This document shows positions 1 through 9,824 of a stretch of 34,516 nucleotides of DNA, piece by piece (positions within the stretch are counted from its first letter, which is position 1; the number at the start of each line of letters is the position of its first letter). This DNA is from Bacteroidota bacterium (GTDB lineage: Bacteria > Bacteroidota > Ignavibacteria > OLB7): contig JAFDZV010000021.1 of NCBI GenBank assembly GCA_018266795.1, forward strand, positions 1-34,516, read 5' to 3'. The position numbers and the translations under genes are program-made. The notes beneath the pieces are model-generated. The model was given only the letters and a program-made list of their open reading frames with translations. It did no database searches and was not told where the DNA came from.

Positions 1-111
1 CCCGGAGTTGCATGACGGCCCGGAACGGGCTGTAGGTGCGGCGCCTGCAGGGAGCCATGAGCGGAGCCCTGTGCCGCAGCGCTCGGGTGAGGCCAGGCCG
101 TGGGAATCATT

Positions 112-975
112 ATGACCAGACCGGCGTTCATATCGCGCTATCCGGTTGCGACCTACTTCGCTCTCGTGTTCATCATCTCGTGGGGCGGCGTGCTTCTGGT
201 GATCGGTGGTCCCGCTGCCATTCCGGATACACCGGAACGGACGGCCCGGTTGTTTCCCTATGCGCTTCTGGCGATGCTCGCGGGTCCGTTCGCAGCGGGC
301 CTTCTCATGACCGGACTGGTGCACGGCCGTGAAGGCCAGCGCGAGTTCCGGTCGCGGCTGTTCCGATGGCGCGCCGGCCTCGGCTGGTACGCTGTTGCGC
401 TCCTGACCGTGCCGGTTCCTGCAGCGATACTTCTTCTTCTCCTGTCGATCTTCTCACCCGTGTACCTGCCGGACATCGTTACCACGAACGGCAGGGGGGC
501 GCTCCTGTTGACCGGCCTGGCAATGGGAGTGCTGGCCGGCCTGTTCGAGGAGCCTGGGTGGACCGGCTTCGCCGTTCCGATGTTGCGGCGGAGGTACGGT
601 ATCCGAACGGCCGGGCTGATCGTGGGCTTCCTGTGGGGGCTGTGGCACGTTCTGGTGACATTCTGGGCGAGTGGAGACAGCTCCGGACGGTTCTCCCGGG
701 ACCTGTTGATTCCTCCGCTTCTCTTCTACGTTGGAGTGCTGCCGGCCTACCGGGTGTTGATGGTCCGGGTGCACGATCGCACCGCCAGCCTGTTCATCGT
801 GATGCTGATGCATGCCAGCCTCACGGCGTGTACGCTCTTCATCCTCAAGCCGCCCGCAACCGGCACCGCGCTCTCCATCTACTACCTGGCGTTGACCGCC
901 GCGCTCTGGGGCGTGGATGCTCTCCTCCGGCAAACGGGCGCCGGAAATGCCGGAGGCGGCCGGGTGCCGGAGTAA
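112..975 (+). CDS. CPBP family intramembrane metalloprotease (CAAX protease / Abi family)
   Basis: A polytopic membrane protein of 287 aa with about seven or eight hydrophobic segments, for example residues 14-32, 50-70, 92-114 and 129-145. It carries the CPBP signature: the Glu pair E146-E147 in EEPGWTGFAVP, then F173 to H179 (FLWGLWH), and a third motif around H234. These residues form the metal or catalytic site in this family, whose members cleave prenylated CAAX proteins or act in bacteriocin self-immunity; the substrate here is unknown. The ATG at 112 is preferred over the in-frame GTG at 100 because GGGA at 102-105 sits at a suitable distance and the residues after it start a normal membrane protein. 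The gene is convergent with the giant Rhs gene, 87 bases away. Its stop codon lies in the loop of a perfect hairpin (964-986). Family assignment is firm; function is open. Confidence 0.9.
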   Translation: MTRPAFISRYPVATYFALVFIISWGGVLLVIGGPAAIPDTPERTARLFPYALLAMLAGPFAAGLLMTGLVHGREGQREFRSRLFRWRAGLGWYAVALLTVPVPAAILLLLLSIFSPVYLPDIVTTNGRGALLLTGLAMGVLAGLFEEPGWTGFAVPMLRRRYGIRTAGLIVGFLWGLWHVLVTFWASGDSSGRFSRDLLIPPLLFYVGVLPAYRVLMVRVHDRTASLFIVMLMHASLTACTLFILKPPATGTALSIYYLALTAALWGVDALLRQTGAGNAGGGRVPE

Positions 976-1046
976 TGCTCCGGCACAACAGAGTAAAACT
1001 CCGGCGCAACGGAATGGTGAAGTATTCGTGCGGAGTTGTACTCCGC
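964..1046. repeat. Intergenic palindromic repeat cluster 1, overlapping the end of the CPBP gene
   Basis: Three related hairpins are packed here. Bases 964-972 and 978-986 form a perfect 9-bp stem around a 5-nt loop that contains the CPBP stop codon TAA (973-975). A weaker copy follows at 991-1012 (GAGT-aaa-ACTC, then ending in CAACGG). A third, in the opposite orientation, is a perfect 7-bp stem with a TGT loop at 1030-1046. They belong to the same family as the clusters near 20.7, 22.6, 23.9, 25.8, 26.7 and 30.5 kb. The cluster separates two convergent genes and could act as a two-way transcription block, although no T-run follows the stems. Confidence 0.7.
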
Positions 1047-1062
1047 GAGCGGCGGGGCTCCA

Positions 1063-4000
1063 TTACAGCTCCGTCTTGTCCGCTCCGCCGCTGCTGGCTG
1101 GTGGAGGAGGCATGATCAGCGCCCGGTATTCCTCGAACGAGTAGAACGCCGTCTGATTGTAGAACTTCGTCTTGTTGCTGAACTCCGGCGTGCTGACAAT
1201 CGTCGCCAGCTCCCAGGCCGTGTGCCCCGGAAGGAAGAGATAATCCAGCGTGACGAACGGCTTGCGGCCGAAGATCGATGGGAGAAGCTTTCCAAGCCAT
1301 CCATCCTCCGCATTTCCGTAGATCTCCGACTTCGAACCGGCGAGCAATGCGTCGATGGTATGTACGGATGTCGCATTCAGCGTCTGCAGCGTAACGCCGT
1401 TGACCCTGTTGTAGTAGTAGATGATGCTCTCCGGGCTCCTGAACGCCGCGCCAACCACGGTTTCCCTCAGCAACCCCTCCAGGTTTACATAGATCCGGTC
1501 GGAGACAGACATTGCATTGCGGATGAATTGCAGGAATGTGTCCCGGGTTTCCCACTTGCCGAATCTCCCGAGCGACTGCCCCGCAAATTGCTCGTAGAAT
1601 ATCACTGTGTTATTCACATTTATGTCGGGCATTGCGGAGAGGGTCTTCGTAAAATTCGCAAGCCGGTCATCATCATTCCTTCCGAACGCCGCCGAAATCT
1701 CCGTTCGATTGTACATCTTTCGCCAGATCTCGTTCGGCAGAACATCCTGATAGTATTCGTTGAGCAGTGTCTTGTTGCCGATATCGAACAGCTTTTCCAC
1801 GATAAAGAAGTCGTCCCACGAATCGTCGTCCCAATATTTGTCTATGATTTTTCTCAGTCTCGTGCTCACGGTTCCGGTAGGATCAACGAGTGAAATGGGA
1901 TTGTTCCCCACGTACACGTACGGGCTGGGATATTGCGCGGCCGGATCGGTCGCATAGAAGCGGCCCAGATCCGTGTCGTACATCCGCGCGCCGTAGTTGT
2001 AGAGCGCCGTTTCGGAATCGTACTGCTGGCCGGTGAACAGATACGGCGTGGAGGGGGCGCCGCTCGTGCGCCATGCGGTTCCGAACGGCAGATAGTCCAG
2101 CGAGGAGGTTGCCTGCCTGGTTGCGGCGTTCACGGAGACGCGGGTGGAGCCCAGGTGATCGCTCAGGATGAACTCCGTTGTCGTGCCGCGCTGCAGCGCG
2201 ATGGGGCCGCCGGACCCGTACACGTAGTATGCCGATGTCGTGGTGCCGGAGGCGATGTCCGCCGTCTGCGTCGCCAGCGGGCGCAGGCCCCCGCCAAGCT
2301 GCAGGCTTCGCCCCGTTGTCTGGCTGCCGTCCGCATTGGCAACCGTTGCAAGCGTTCGCTGGTCCGCGGCGCCGTAGGCGTACGTCACCCGGTTGCCCGT
2401 TGCGCTCCCAAGCTGAACCGATGCGGTGAGCGGAACCGTTGCTCCGTACGTGATGGCGTACAGATTGCGCGCCATCGCCTGCGTGATGGCGCCGTTGCTG
2501 TTGTACCCGTAGTCCGGCGCCGCCTGCGATGCCGTGAGCGTGATGTCGTCCACGTACAACGCCGGGCCGGTCTGCGGTCCCGTCGGGCGCTTGTAGTTGC
2601 GCAGCTCCAGCGTGGCGTAGCTGAGCGTGGCGCCCAGGCCCAGCGATGCGGCGATCGAGGCCATGTTGATCGGTGTGTTCGCCTGGGTCCATCCGTCCGA
2701 TGCCGCCACGCTTGCCACCAGCACCTCCGCAAGCACGCCGGCCGTTCCGTAGAGCGTGAGATACCAGCCGGCCGGACCGATCGCCGTGGCAAAGCCGGCA
2801 TCCGTGCGGGTCCAGCAGCCAAGCACGTAATTGCCGAGCGGAGCCAGGTAGTTCGTATAGGCCAGCACATTGTAGTGCCCCAGGCTTCCCCCCGGCATCA
2901 GCAGGCAGTTCGGCGCCGAGTGCGGATTGGTTGTGCTGAGCGATGGCCCGGAAGGGCCGCCGTTGCTCGCGTACCAGCACCAGTCCCCAAGGCAGCCGCC
3001 GCTGGGCGTTCCGGTGTCGAAGTTCATCGCCACGTTCACCGCGCTGGTGATGTTTCGCACGCGATCGTTCACCGGCGCCCCCCCTCCGGATGCCGCATAG
3101 CTGTAGGTGTTCAGCGTGGCGCCGCGCGTCATGGAGAGGATGTTGCCGTTGGCATCGTAGCCGCCGGCGCCGTTGGTGCCGAGCGCAACGGACATGCTGT
3201 CGCCAAGGCTGCATGCTGCCACCGTGAGCTGCCCCACGGGATCGTACGCGTACGCATAGGTATACGGATCCGGCGGCGCCGCCCATGCGCTGGAAGCCTT
3301 GTACTGCAGCTCGGTGGCGGCGATCTGGCCATCGTAGTAGGCGCTCCCATTGTAGCCGCCGTTGTACCCGAGCGTTTCGGTCAGGAAGGGATCGTCGATG
3401 CCGGTCAGGAGACCGCGCTCGTCGTAGGAGAAGGTGCGCGGGATGGCGTTGGCCGTCCCCTGGCCGTTGTTGAGCTGCTCCGTTGCCAGCATCCCCTGAT
3501 AGTCGTAGCTGTACGTGGCATAGTAGCCAACATCCACGGTGGTGGAGGGAGGAGGCTGCACGCGGTCCACCGATGCCATGCGGCCCAGCATGTCGTACGA
3601 ATAGCCCACGATCATCTGCGAACCGCTTCCGGCCAGGTCCGGATACGTTATCGTGGCAACCGCATCCTGATTGTTGTACGTGTAGCCGAAGGAGTAATCC
3701 GTTGCGGCATATCCGTTCACGCGCGTCGTGCGGGTGACGATGTTGCCCGATGCGTCGTAGGCAAGCCGTTCGTAGTCCGGGTTGGCGCCGTTGTTGATCT
3801 GGGTCTGCCACAGGCGCCCGATCACGTAGAGCGCGTTCACGTCGCCGTTGAAATCGTACGTGAGGCGCTTTGCCCAGGCGCCGGCCGCGTAGTTCGGGTT
3901 GGAGCTCATCGCAGGGTCCACGATCGGGAAGGCCGGCGTGTTCGCCTTGGCGGCCAGCGCCGCGCCGTCGGTTCCCCAGTTGTAGGTCGCGTCCTGGATG

Positions 4001-7000
4001 TAGCCGGTCTCTATCGTGCGGCCAAGCGCATCGTACTTGGTGTAGGTGACGATGTTCGGTGATGCGGCCGCGCCGTTGGCGTCCATGCGGAACCGGAGGC
4101 GGCCGGCATTGTCGTAGAGGAACCGCGTGGTTCCGGAGTCCGGCGTGGTCTGCGATGCCGGCAGCCCCTCGAACGTGTACGTGGATTGCACCACCCAGGA
4201 ATCGGCCGATGATCCGGACGGGGGATTGAACCAGTTCGGCAGCCGAACGGTTACCAGATTCCCCACGGTGTCGTACAGATATTGCGTGATGCGGCTCGTC
4301 CCCGTTGCCGTCACCGTGTACTGGCTGCCGCTCTTCTGCAGCGTGGCCCAGCCCACCGATTCCTGCAGCACGCGTCCGGCGACGTCGGTGATGGCAGTGC
4401 GGTCGATCCGGAGCCGCTGCGTGTCGTCCGCATTGCTGCTCTGGATGGCGCTCTGCACCGTAACGTAGAATGTGTTGGCGGGGCCTGGCGGATCGCCAGC
4501 TTCTCCCATCGGTGCTCCGCCCAGCAGTGCGGCGCCAAGCGTAGCCGTGCCTCCGTAGGCATTGGTGGTGGTGTAGAGCGTGGCGTCCGCAGCCGAGGCG
4601 TGCGGCGCCACCGTGGTGAGCACCCGCCCGAGCGGCGAGAGTTCGTACGTGTACGACGTGTACTCCTTCCCCTCCGTGCCGCCGGCCAGATAGGCGGCAA
4701 TCGATCGCGCGTTCCCATCCTCGTCCGTCAGGTATACATCCTGGTTCCCCTCGATCAGCGTGGGGGGAGGCGGGTCATCCCCCTCCGCAAGCTGCAGGCC
4801 GGTCCCTGGGGTCTTCACGCTCACCGGCGACGTCAGCGGATCGCGCACAACAGACGGGCGCCCAAGCGAGTCCAGGAACTGCCCGGAGGTGAGCGTCGGA
4901 TAGGTGGTGGTCTCGGAAACGTTCACCCCCTCGATGCTGATCTGCTGCGTGTTCCCTCCCATGCCGTCGGCAAACGCCACGGTTATCTGCGGCTCGGCGA
5001 GCACCAGAAGATCGTCGAACCAGCCGGGCTGGTCCAGCGAGAGCGTCACGCGGCCGTAGTTGGCCGGCGGCGTCCCGGGCGCCGTTGTCGGCGCCGAGAA
5101 TATCTCCACGCCGCCGGCGTAGCAGGTGACGAAGTTGTCCATGATCGTGAAAATCCATTCGTCGCTGTATCCCAGCCAGTCATTCTCCGCCAGCACAACG
5201 GTCTGCGTTCCGGTATCCTGCACCAGCCGCCAGGCCTGCACGCCTTCCTCAACCCAGAGCATGTAGGTGTAGCCGTCGCCAAGCCCCACGCTTGCGGGCG
5301 TTGCGCCGGTCTTGCGCGTTACCCGAACGCTCGCTGCGAAGTTCGCGAGCGCCGTGGCGTTCAGCACGGCCGTTGCCGCAAGCACCGTTCCGCTGGTGCC
5401 GGTGTACTCCAGCCGGCCGCCGCCAAGCGTCCACTGCGCCTGCGGCGTCAGAATCCAGTCCGCCGGGTTCGGGTTGTGGAAGTCCTCGTAGGAACTGTCG
5501 CCGGCCGTCGTCAGCGTCAGCCTGCTGTTCGGGAAATCGGGATCGAACTGATCGGCGTCGGTAAGCGATCGCGAGAAGGAGGTGGCCGTGATGGAGTTCA
5601 CGCGCTCCAGTGGCCCCACCGATGCAAACGGGCGCTGGCAGCTGTCGTACACGGTCCTGACGGACTGCCCGTCGGTGCCGATCTGCGCCGTCGGCAACTG
5701 TGAGACCGGATCGTATACCGTTGCGGCGAACGCGCATTGCAGCGGCGAGAATCGCAGCTCGTCCACGTAGCAATATTGCGCGTTCGGATCCGTGTTCGTC
5801 CCCTGGATGGAGATGTACAGCTCCACATCGGCCGCAAGCCCGGCCGCGGTGCGGATCGCAACCAGATCGATCACCTTCTGGAAATAGGTCCACACGTTCT
5901 TCGCGCCGGACATGTCGATCGGCGCAACCGCGCCGGGGATGGCCGTGTTGTCCGATGCCTTCATCACCGCTATCGTCCATTGCGCGTCGCCGGCGGTGAA
6001 GGTTGGAGAAACCACGCCCCAGCAACCGAACACGTATGCCGCCTGCTGGCTACCCGGCTGCATCACCAGCACAGGCCCGGTTGTGCCGGCGGTGACCGGC
6101 GGAATCAGCAGCGACTGCGTGCCGGTGTGATAGTCCGCGGTGGTCACGAAATCCCACAACGCGCCGCTGCCGGCCCATCCCCAGCCGTTCAGGGTTTCGT
6201 ACGGTTCGAATCCCAGATAGCTCAGCTCGCCCGCGGTGATGTCGGCGTTGGCGCCGGCGGCCACGGTCTTCAGGCGGTCGCGGTCGTAGATGGTGGAAGC
6301 AACGCTCGCGTCCACGTTGCTCATTGCCACCACCAGACCGCATGCATCGCGCGCGGTTACCGTGCCGGTAAGGATCCATCCGCTTGCCGGCGTGCCTCCG
6401 CTCCAGTTGGTGAAGGCGGGCGCCGCAGCGCTGGTGGAACGGAACGTCTGGTACGGTGCCCATTTCCCGCCGCCGAATCCCCAATCATCCTTCCAGGTGG
6501 CAACGTTGTCGCTGACAACAGTAGTCACCGGCGTGCCGAGCGGATCGGTGATGGCGTTCACAACGGTCTCCACCACGGGCGTCAACAGGTTCAGGCTGCG
6601 CGTGGGATCGTACTTCTGCCAGAAGTAGGTGAAGGTGCTGGCCGTCGCGGCAAGCGATCCATCCGCCAGATAGTTGTACGCGGTCGCCGTTGTCGGCAGG
6701 CCGGTGAGATCGCTGAACGCCGTCTGCGCGGTTGCGGTCACGCCGGCGAGTGTGGAGGTCGTCTGCCGCAGGCGTGTGTAGGCGCCCATCCCCAGGCTGC
6801 CGAGCTGCATCGTTGCAATCCACCAGTACTGCGCTCCCTGCCTCACCGTTGCTCCGGCCGTGTCCAGCGTTACCGAGGCGTACGCCGTTCCCGCAGCCAG
6901 CGAATAGCTTGCCGGTGCGTTCGTCTGCGCCGCGTCGACCGGGTAGGCCATCAGCGGCGCCTCGCTTCCGGTGCCGGTAAGTCCGTTGAAGAAGTAGGTG

Positions 7001-9780
7001 GTCTCCGTGCCGTTCGGTGCCGATGCCGGGTTGGCGGTTCCGCCAAGCACGGAAGCCTTGTTGAACTGCGGCGTGGTGCCTGCAGGGTTCACCGTGGCGG
7101 CCGCATTCTCGAACGTGTAGGATGTGATCACCGGACCGTTGACACCGGCTTCCTGCGGATACCCCGTGTCCACGGTCACCTGCGTCACCACCGGCAGCGT
7201 CTGCGTTCCCAGCACGTTCCAGCCCACCGCGCGATGCAGCGTCAGCGCCGTCGGGCCGCTGGCCCAGGTGCCGGTGTAGCCTACGAAGGTGGTTGCGCCA
7301 ACGAGCGTGGAGGCCGGCTGGCCCGGGATGTAGATCTGCTGCCCGGCCAGCGTGATCGCGCCCGGCGCCTGCTGCACCGTGCCGTTGTGCAGGAACGAGA
7401 CCACGGTAGCCTGGCTTCCCGTGCCGGTGCCGGTCTGGTACGCCAGATAGAGCGGCGTCAGTTGGAAGCTGGCGATGTCCGTTGCATTGGCCGCGCCGGC
7501 AAGGTCCGCACCCTTCGTCCAGGTGCCGTCCGGATTCTGCGCGTACAACGCGGACTCGAATATCACATAACTGCTCGGCTGGGTAGCGCTGTTGGAGGCC
7601 GTGGAGGCATACAGTGCCGTTGCAAGCGCGCCGCTCATGCCGGCCGGAACGCTCCACTGCTCGGTTGCGGGGTTGTAGGTCACCAGGTCGTACGTGTACG
7701 GCGTCGCGCCGCCGGTATGAATCCGGCGCAGCATCTGGTCGAAGCCCACCGAGACGAACTCCACGGTCTCACCGGAGGTGAAGTCGATCGTGGCGATATC
7801 CTTGTAGATCCAGCTCACCCCGTTGAACCGCCACGTCATCTGATCAACGGCAACCAGGCTTCCGCGGATCACCGGATCACTCGGCACGCTTGTGGATGCC
7901 GCCGAGGCCGTGGTCCAGATCGCGCTCTGCACATCCGAGCCGTCCGTGCTCCACCAGAACGCGCCGTACGTCGTCTGCGCCGTGGAGCCGCGCACCGAAC
8001 GTGTCCGCAGAACGGAGAACGCCCCGCCGGCGAACAGGCTCACCGCGGTAACCGGCCCGGGCACGGAGCCGAGCGCGCGCACCGTTGTTGCCCACGTGCC
8101 GGTGATCGCGCGCTGCATCACGTAGGCGTTCGGCGCAACCCCGCCGGGCTGATCCGTTGCCGCCGATATCGCCGTGATCGCCGCGCCGGCTGCCGCCACC
8201 GCGTACACCGCGTTTGTTCCGGATGCGTTCAGCGCAAGGGTAACGGCGTCCTGCCAGGCAATGCCGTTCCAGTCGTATCGGTACAGAATGCCGGCAACCG
8301 TATCCAGCAGCACGGCGTAGCCGGTACCGGCCGCCAGCTGCGTCGGGCTCGTGGTTGCGATCGGCGGCGAGAACCATGCGTTGCCGCCGGAGGATGGCTG
8401 TATCCACTCGCCGGCGCGGGCCACGTTCCGGTGGAACAGATGGGTCTGCCCCGACGAAAAGATCGCGAACAGATCGGATGCTGTGGCGACCGTTGTGGTA
8501 TCGTAGGCGGCAGCGTTCGCAAGCGGTATCGTGCCCAGATCGGCTGCAAGCCAGCGGCCGTCCCACGTGTAGGCCGTTACCTGCATCGCGCTGGTGCTCC
8601 CGGCCGTGGCCAGCCACGTCGCCACCGTGTAGCCGTTCTCGAAATGGAATTGTGGCAGCGTATACGTGGTTCCCCCAACCGATGGTGGCGCAACGGCCAT
8701 GTCGCGCGCCGAACATGCCGGCGTGGCCTGGCCGTACGTGTACGTGGCAGTGCCTCCTGTTGCTGGGGTCACCGTCTTCAACGAGCCGTACAGACTGCCG
8801 GTGCCGCTGGCCGTGTAGTAGGCGAACTTCGGATTGGGCGTCGAGCCCCCGCCCGGATACGTTCGCTCGATCGCCAGGAGCAGCCGCTTGCTCAACTGCC
8901 CGGAGCCGAGGAACGTCGGGTTCTCCGGCGTCGGTCCGTACAGGAACGAGAACGTGCCGAGCTGCTGGCCGTTGCCGTCGGTAAGCTCGATCGATGCCAG
9001 ATACTTCGTCTCGAAACGATCCTGATACGGATCGGGAGGAGGCGGATCGGTGTGCGGATCCTGATACTCCACGCTCTGCTTGTCGCCGTACCGGAACAAC
9101 GCCTGCTCGCCCCCAACACCGGTTATGCCGGCGAGGTAGGAGGCCTGCGTATAGATGAGGCCGTTTGCGGCGCTCACCGGCACGTTCACGTTCGTGTAGC
9201 TGTAGGTGATCGTGTCGCCGAAGCGATTCGTGATGGCGCTCAGGTTCCATGCCACTGCCATCTGCTCCTGGTTCAGCGTCCGGTTGCTGCTCCCGCACCA
9301 GTTCCCCCAGGCAACGCCCCACTGCACCGTGTTCCGGCCGGAGGCGGCATCTCCGTAGATCCAGGTATCGCCGTTCTCCTTCACGATCTCCCAGCGCTCG
9401 CGCAGCGGGTCGTACGTGATGGTCCAGAAGGCGTAGTTGGCGGGGGCGAACGTGAGAAGCCCTGCCGCGTTGGTTCCGGTTGCCACAAGCGGGCCGCCGT
9501 TGGCGCCGCCAAGGAAGCTGTAGGAGCGCTCGCCGGGAGCAACGGCCTGCCCGGCCGGTGCCGCAATGCTCTCGGCCGGGATGGACCACCCCAGCCCCAG
9601 CACACCTGTTGGCGCCGTTCGGTTCCATGTGGTGGCCTGCTCTGCGACGTTGCCGCCGTAGGCTATCGCCACGTTCATGTCCAGACCGTTGCGTCCGGGG
9701 ATTGTGAGAAGCGGCAGGGTGAATCCCATCTGCCCCGAATAGAGGCCGACGGCATCCGTGAGTACGTTTGTGCTGAGCAT
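1063..9780 (-). CDS. Giant SpvB/TcB-like RHS (YD-repeat) protein with an unknown C-terminal tip
   Basis: A 2905-aa protein without signal peptide. The start (LYSGQMGFTLPLLTIPGRNG, about residues 12-31) resembles SpvB/TcB-type N-termini. Residues about 360-820 look like beta-propeller blades with regularly spaced Trp/Tyr strands. Jelly-roll or LamG-like modules lie near 1180-1345 and 1440-1600, and another near 2250-2415 interrupts the YD region. Classical YD repeats run from about 1830 to 2600 (for example YDTVGNLVTVRLPN). The Rhs core closes with GNNPISLVDPTG at about 2625-2636. The last 269 residues are the variable tip. In known Rhs/TcC proteins the YD repeats form a cocoon around the C-terminal toxin and cleave it off near the DPxG motif; that role is inferred here. 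It is the last gene of the minus-strand cluster, 44 bases after the preceding Rhs gene, and the start has only a modest GGGA ribosome site. Confidence 0.9.
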   Translation of the reverse strand: MLSTNVLTDAVGLYSGQMGFTLPLLTIPGRNGLDMNVAIAYGGNVAEQATTWNRTAPTGVLGLGWSIPAESIAAPAGQAVAPGERSYSFLGGANGGPLVATGTNAAGLLTFAPANYAFWTITYDPLRERWEIVKENGDTWIYGDAASGRNTVQWGVAWGNWCGSSNRTLNQEQMAVAWNLSAITNRFGDTITYSYTNVNVPVSAANGLIYTQASYLAGITGVGGEQALFRYGDKQSVEYQDPHTDPPPPDPYQDRFETKYLASIELTDGNGQQLGTFSFLYGPTPENPTFLGSGQLSKRLLLAIERTYPGGGSTPNPKFAYYTASGTGSLYGSLKTVTPATGGTATYTYGQATPACSARDMAVAPPSVGGTTYTLPQFHFENGYTVATWLATAGSTSAMQVTAYTWDGRWLAADLGTIPLANAAAYDTTTVATASDLFAIFSSGQTHLFHRNVARAGEWIQPSSGGNAWFSPPIATTSPTQLAAGTGYAVLLDTVAGILYRYDWNGIAWQDAVTLALNASGTNAVYAVAAAGAAITAISAATDQPGGVAPNAYVMQRAITGTWATTVRALGSVPGPVTAVSLFAGGAFSVLRTRSVRGSTAQTTYGAFWWSTDGSDVQSAIWTTASAASTSVPSDPVIRGSLVAVDQMTWRFNGVSWIYKDIATIDFTSGETVEFVSVGFDQMLRRIHTGGATPYTYDLVTYNPATEQWSVPAGMSGALATALYASTASNSATQPSSYVIFESALYAQNPDGTWTKGADLAGAANATDIASFQLTPLYLAYQTGTGTGSQATVVSFLHNGTVQQAPGAITLAGQQIYIPGQPASTLVGATTFVGYTGTWASGPTALTLHRAVGWNVLGTQTLPVVTQVTVDTGYPQEAGVNGPVITSYTFENAAATVNPAGTTPQFNKASVLGGTANPASAPNGTETTYFFNGLTGTGSEAPLMAYPVDAAQTNAPASYSLAAGTAYASVTLDTAGATVRQGAQYWWIATMQLGSLGMGAYTRLRQTTSTLAGVTATAQTAFSDLTGLPTTATAYNYLADGSLAATASTFTYFWQKYDPTRSLNLLTPVVETVVNAITDPLGTPVTTVVSDNVATWKDDWGFGGGKWAPYQTFRSTSAAAPAFTNWSGGTPASGWILTGTVTARDACGLVVAMSNVDASVASTIYDRDRLKTVAAGANADITAGELSYLGFEPYETLNGWGWAGSGALWDFVTTADYHTGTQSLLIPPVTAGTTGPVLVMQPGSQQAAYVFGCWGVVSPTFTAGDAQWTIAVMKASDNTAIPGAVAPIDMSGAKNVWTYFQKVIDLVAIRTAAGLAADVELYISIQGTNTDPNAQYCYVDELRFSPLQCAFAATVYDPVSQLPTAQIGTDGQSVRTVYDSCQRPFASVGPLERVNSITATSFSRSLTDADQFDPDFPNSRLTLTTAGDSSYEDFHNPNPADWILTPQAQWTLGGGRLEYTGTSGTVLAATAVLNATALANFAASVRVTRKTGATPASVGLGDGYTYMLWVEEGVQAWRLVQDTGTQTVVLAENDWLGYSDEWIFTIMDNFVTCYAGGVEIFSAPTTAPGTPPANYGRVTLSLDQPGWFDDLLVLAEPQITVAFADGMGGNTQQISIEGVNVSETTTYPTLTSGQFLDSLGRPSVVRDPLTSPVSVKTPGTGLQLAEGDDPPPPTLIEGNQDVYLTDEDGNARSIAAYLAGGTEGKEYTSYTYELSPLGRVLTTVAPHASAADATLYTTTNAYGGTATLGAALLGGAPMGEAGDPPGPANTFYVTVQSAIQSSNADDTQRLRIDRTAITDVAGRVLQESVGWATLQKSGSQYTVTATGTSRITQYLYDTVGNLVTVRLPNWFNPPSGSSADSWVVQSTYTFEGLPASQTTPDSGTTRFLYDNAGRLRFRMDANGAAASPNIVTYTKYDALGRTIETGYIQDATYNWGTDGAALAAKANTPAFPIVDPAMSSNPNYAAGAWAKRLTYDFNGDVNALYVIGRLWQTQINNGANPDYERLAYDASGNIVTRTTRVNGYAATDYSFGYTYNNQDAVATITYPDLAGSGSQMIVGYSYDMLGRMASVDRVQPPPSTTVDVGYYATYSYDYQGMLATEQLNNGQGTANAIPRTFSYDERGLLTGIDDPFLTETLGYNGGYNGSAYYDGQIAATELQYKASSAWAAPPDPYTYAYAYDPVGQLTVAACSLGDSMSVALGTNGAGGYDANGNILSMTRGATLNTYSYAASGGGAPVNDRVRNITSAVNVAMNFDTGTPSGGCLGDWCWYASNGGPSGPSLSTTNPHSAPNCLLMPGGSLGHYNVLAYTNYLAPLGNYVLGCWTRTDAGFATAIGPAGWYLTLYGTAGVLAEVLVASVAASDGWTQANTPINMASIAASLGLGATLSYATLELRNYKRPTGPQTGPALYVDDITLTASQAAPDYGYNSNGAITQAMARNLYAITYGATVPLTASVQLGSATGNRVTYAYGAADQRTLATVANADGSQTTGRSLQLGGGLRPLATQTADIASGTTTSAYYVYGSGGPIALQRGTTTEFILSDHLGSTRVSVNAATRQATSSLDYLPFGTAWRTSGAPSTPYLFTGQQYDSETALYNYGARMYDTDLGRFYATDPAAQYPSPYVYVGNNPISLVDPTGTVSTRLRKIIDKYWDDDSWDDFFIVEKLFDIGNKTLLNEYYQDVLPNEIWRKMYNRTEISAAFGRNDDDRLANFTKTLSAMPDINVNNTVIFYEQFAGQSLGRFGKWETRDTFLQFIRNAMSVSDRIYVNLEGLLRETVVGAAFRSPESIIYYYNRVNGVTLQTLNATSVHTIDALLAGSKSEIYGNAEDGWLGKLLPSIFGRKPFVTLDYLFLPGHTAWELATIVSTPEFSNKTKFYNQTAFYSFEEYRALIMPPPPASSGGADKTEL
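1066..1872 (-). other. Variable C-terminal tip domain of the giant Rhs protein (putative toxin, unrecognised)
   Basis: Residues 2637-2905, directly after the DPTG that ends the Rhs core. The base composition is visibly richer in A and T than the core, and the protein changes from Gly/Ala/Thr-rich repeats to a globular sequence with many Asp, Asn, Phe and Tyr. It carries no nuclease, deaminase, ADP-ribosyltransferase or peptidase motif that I recognise. It ends in a Pro-rich tail (MPPPPASSGG). Position and composition fit an exchanged toxin tip. No small gene that could encode an immunity protein follows on the same strand. Confidence 0.6.
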
Positions 9781-9824
9781 CGGTCAGGTTCCCGTAATGG
9801 ATCAGATCGGTTGGGGCATCACTT

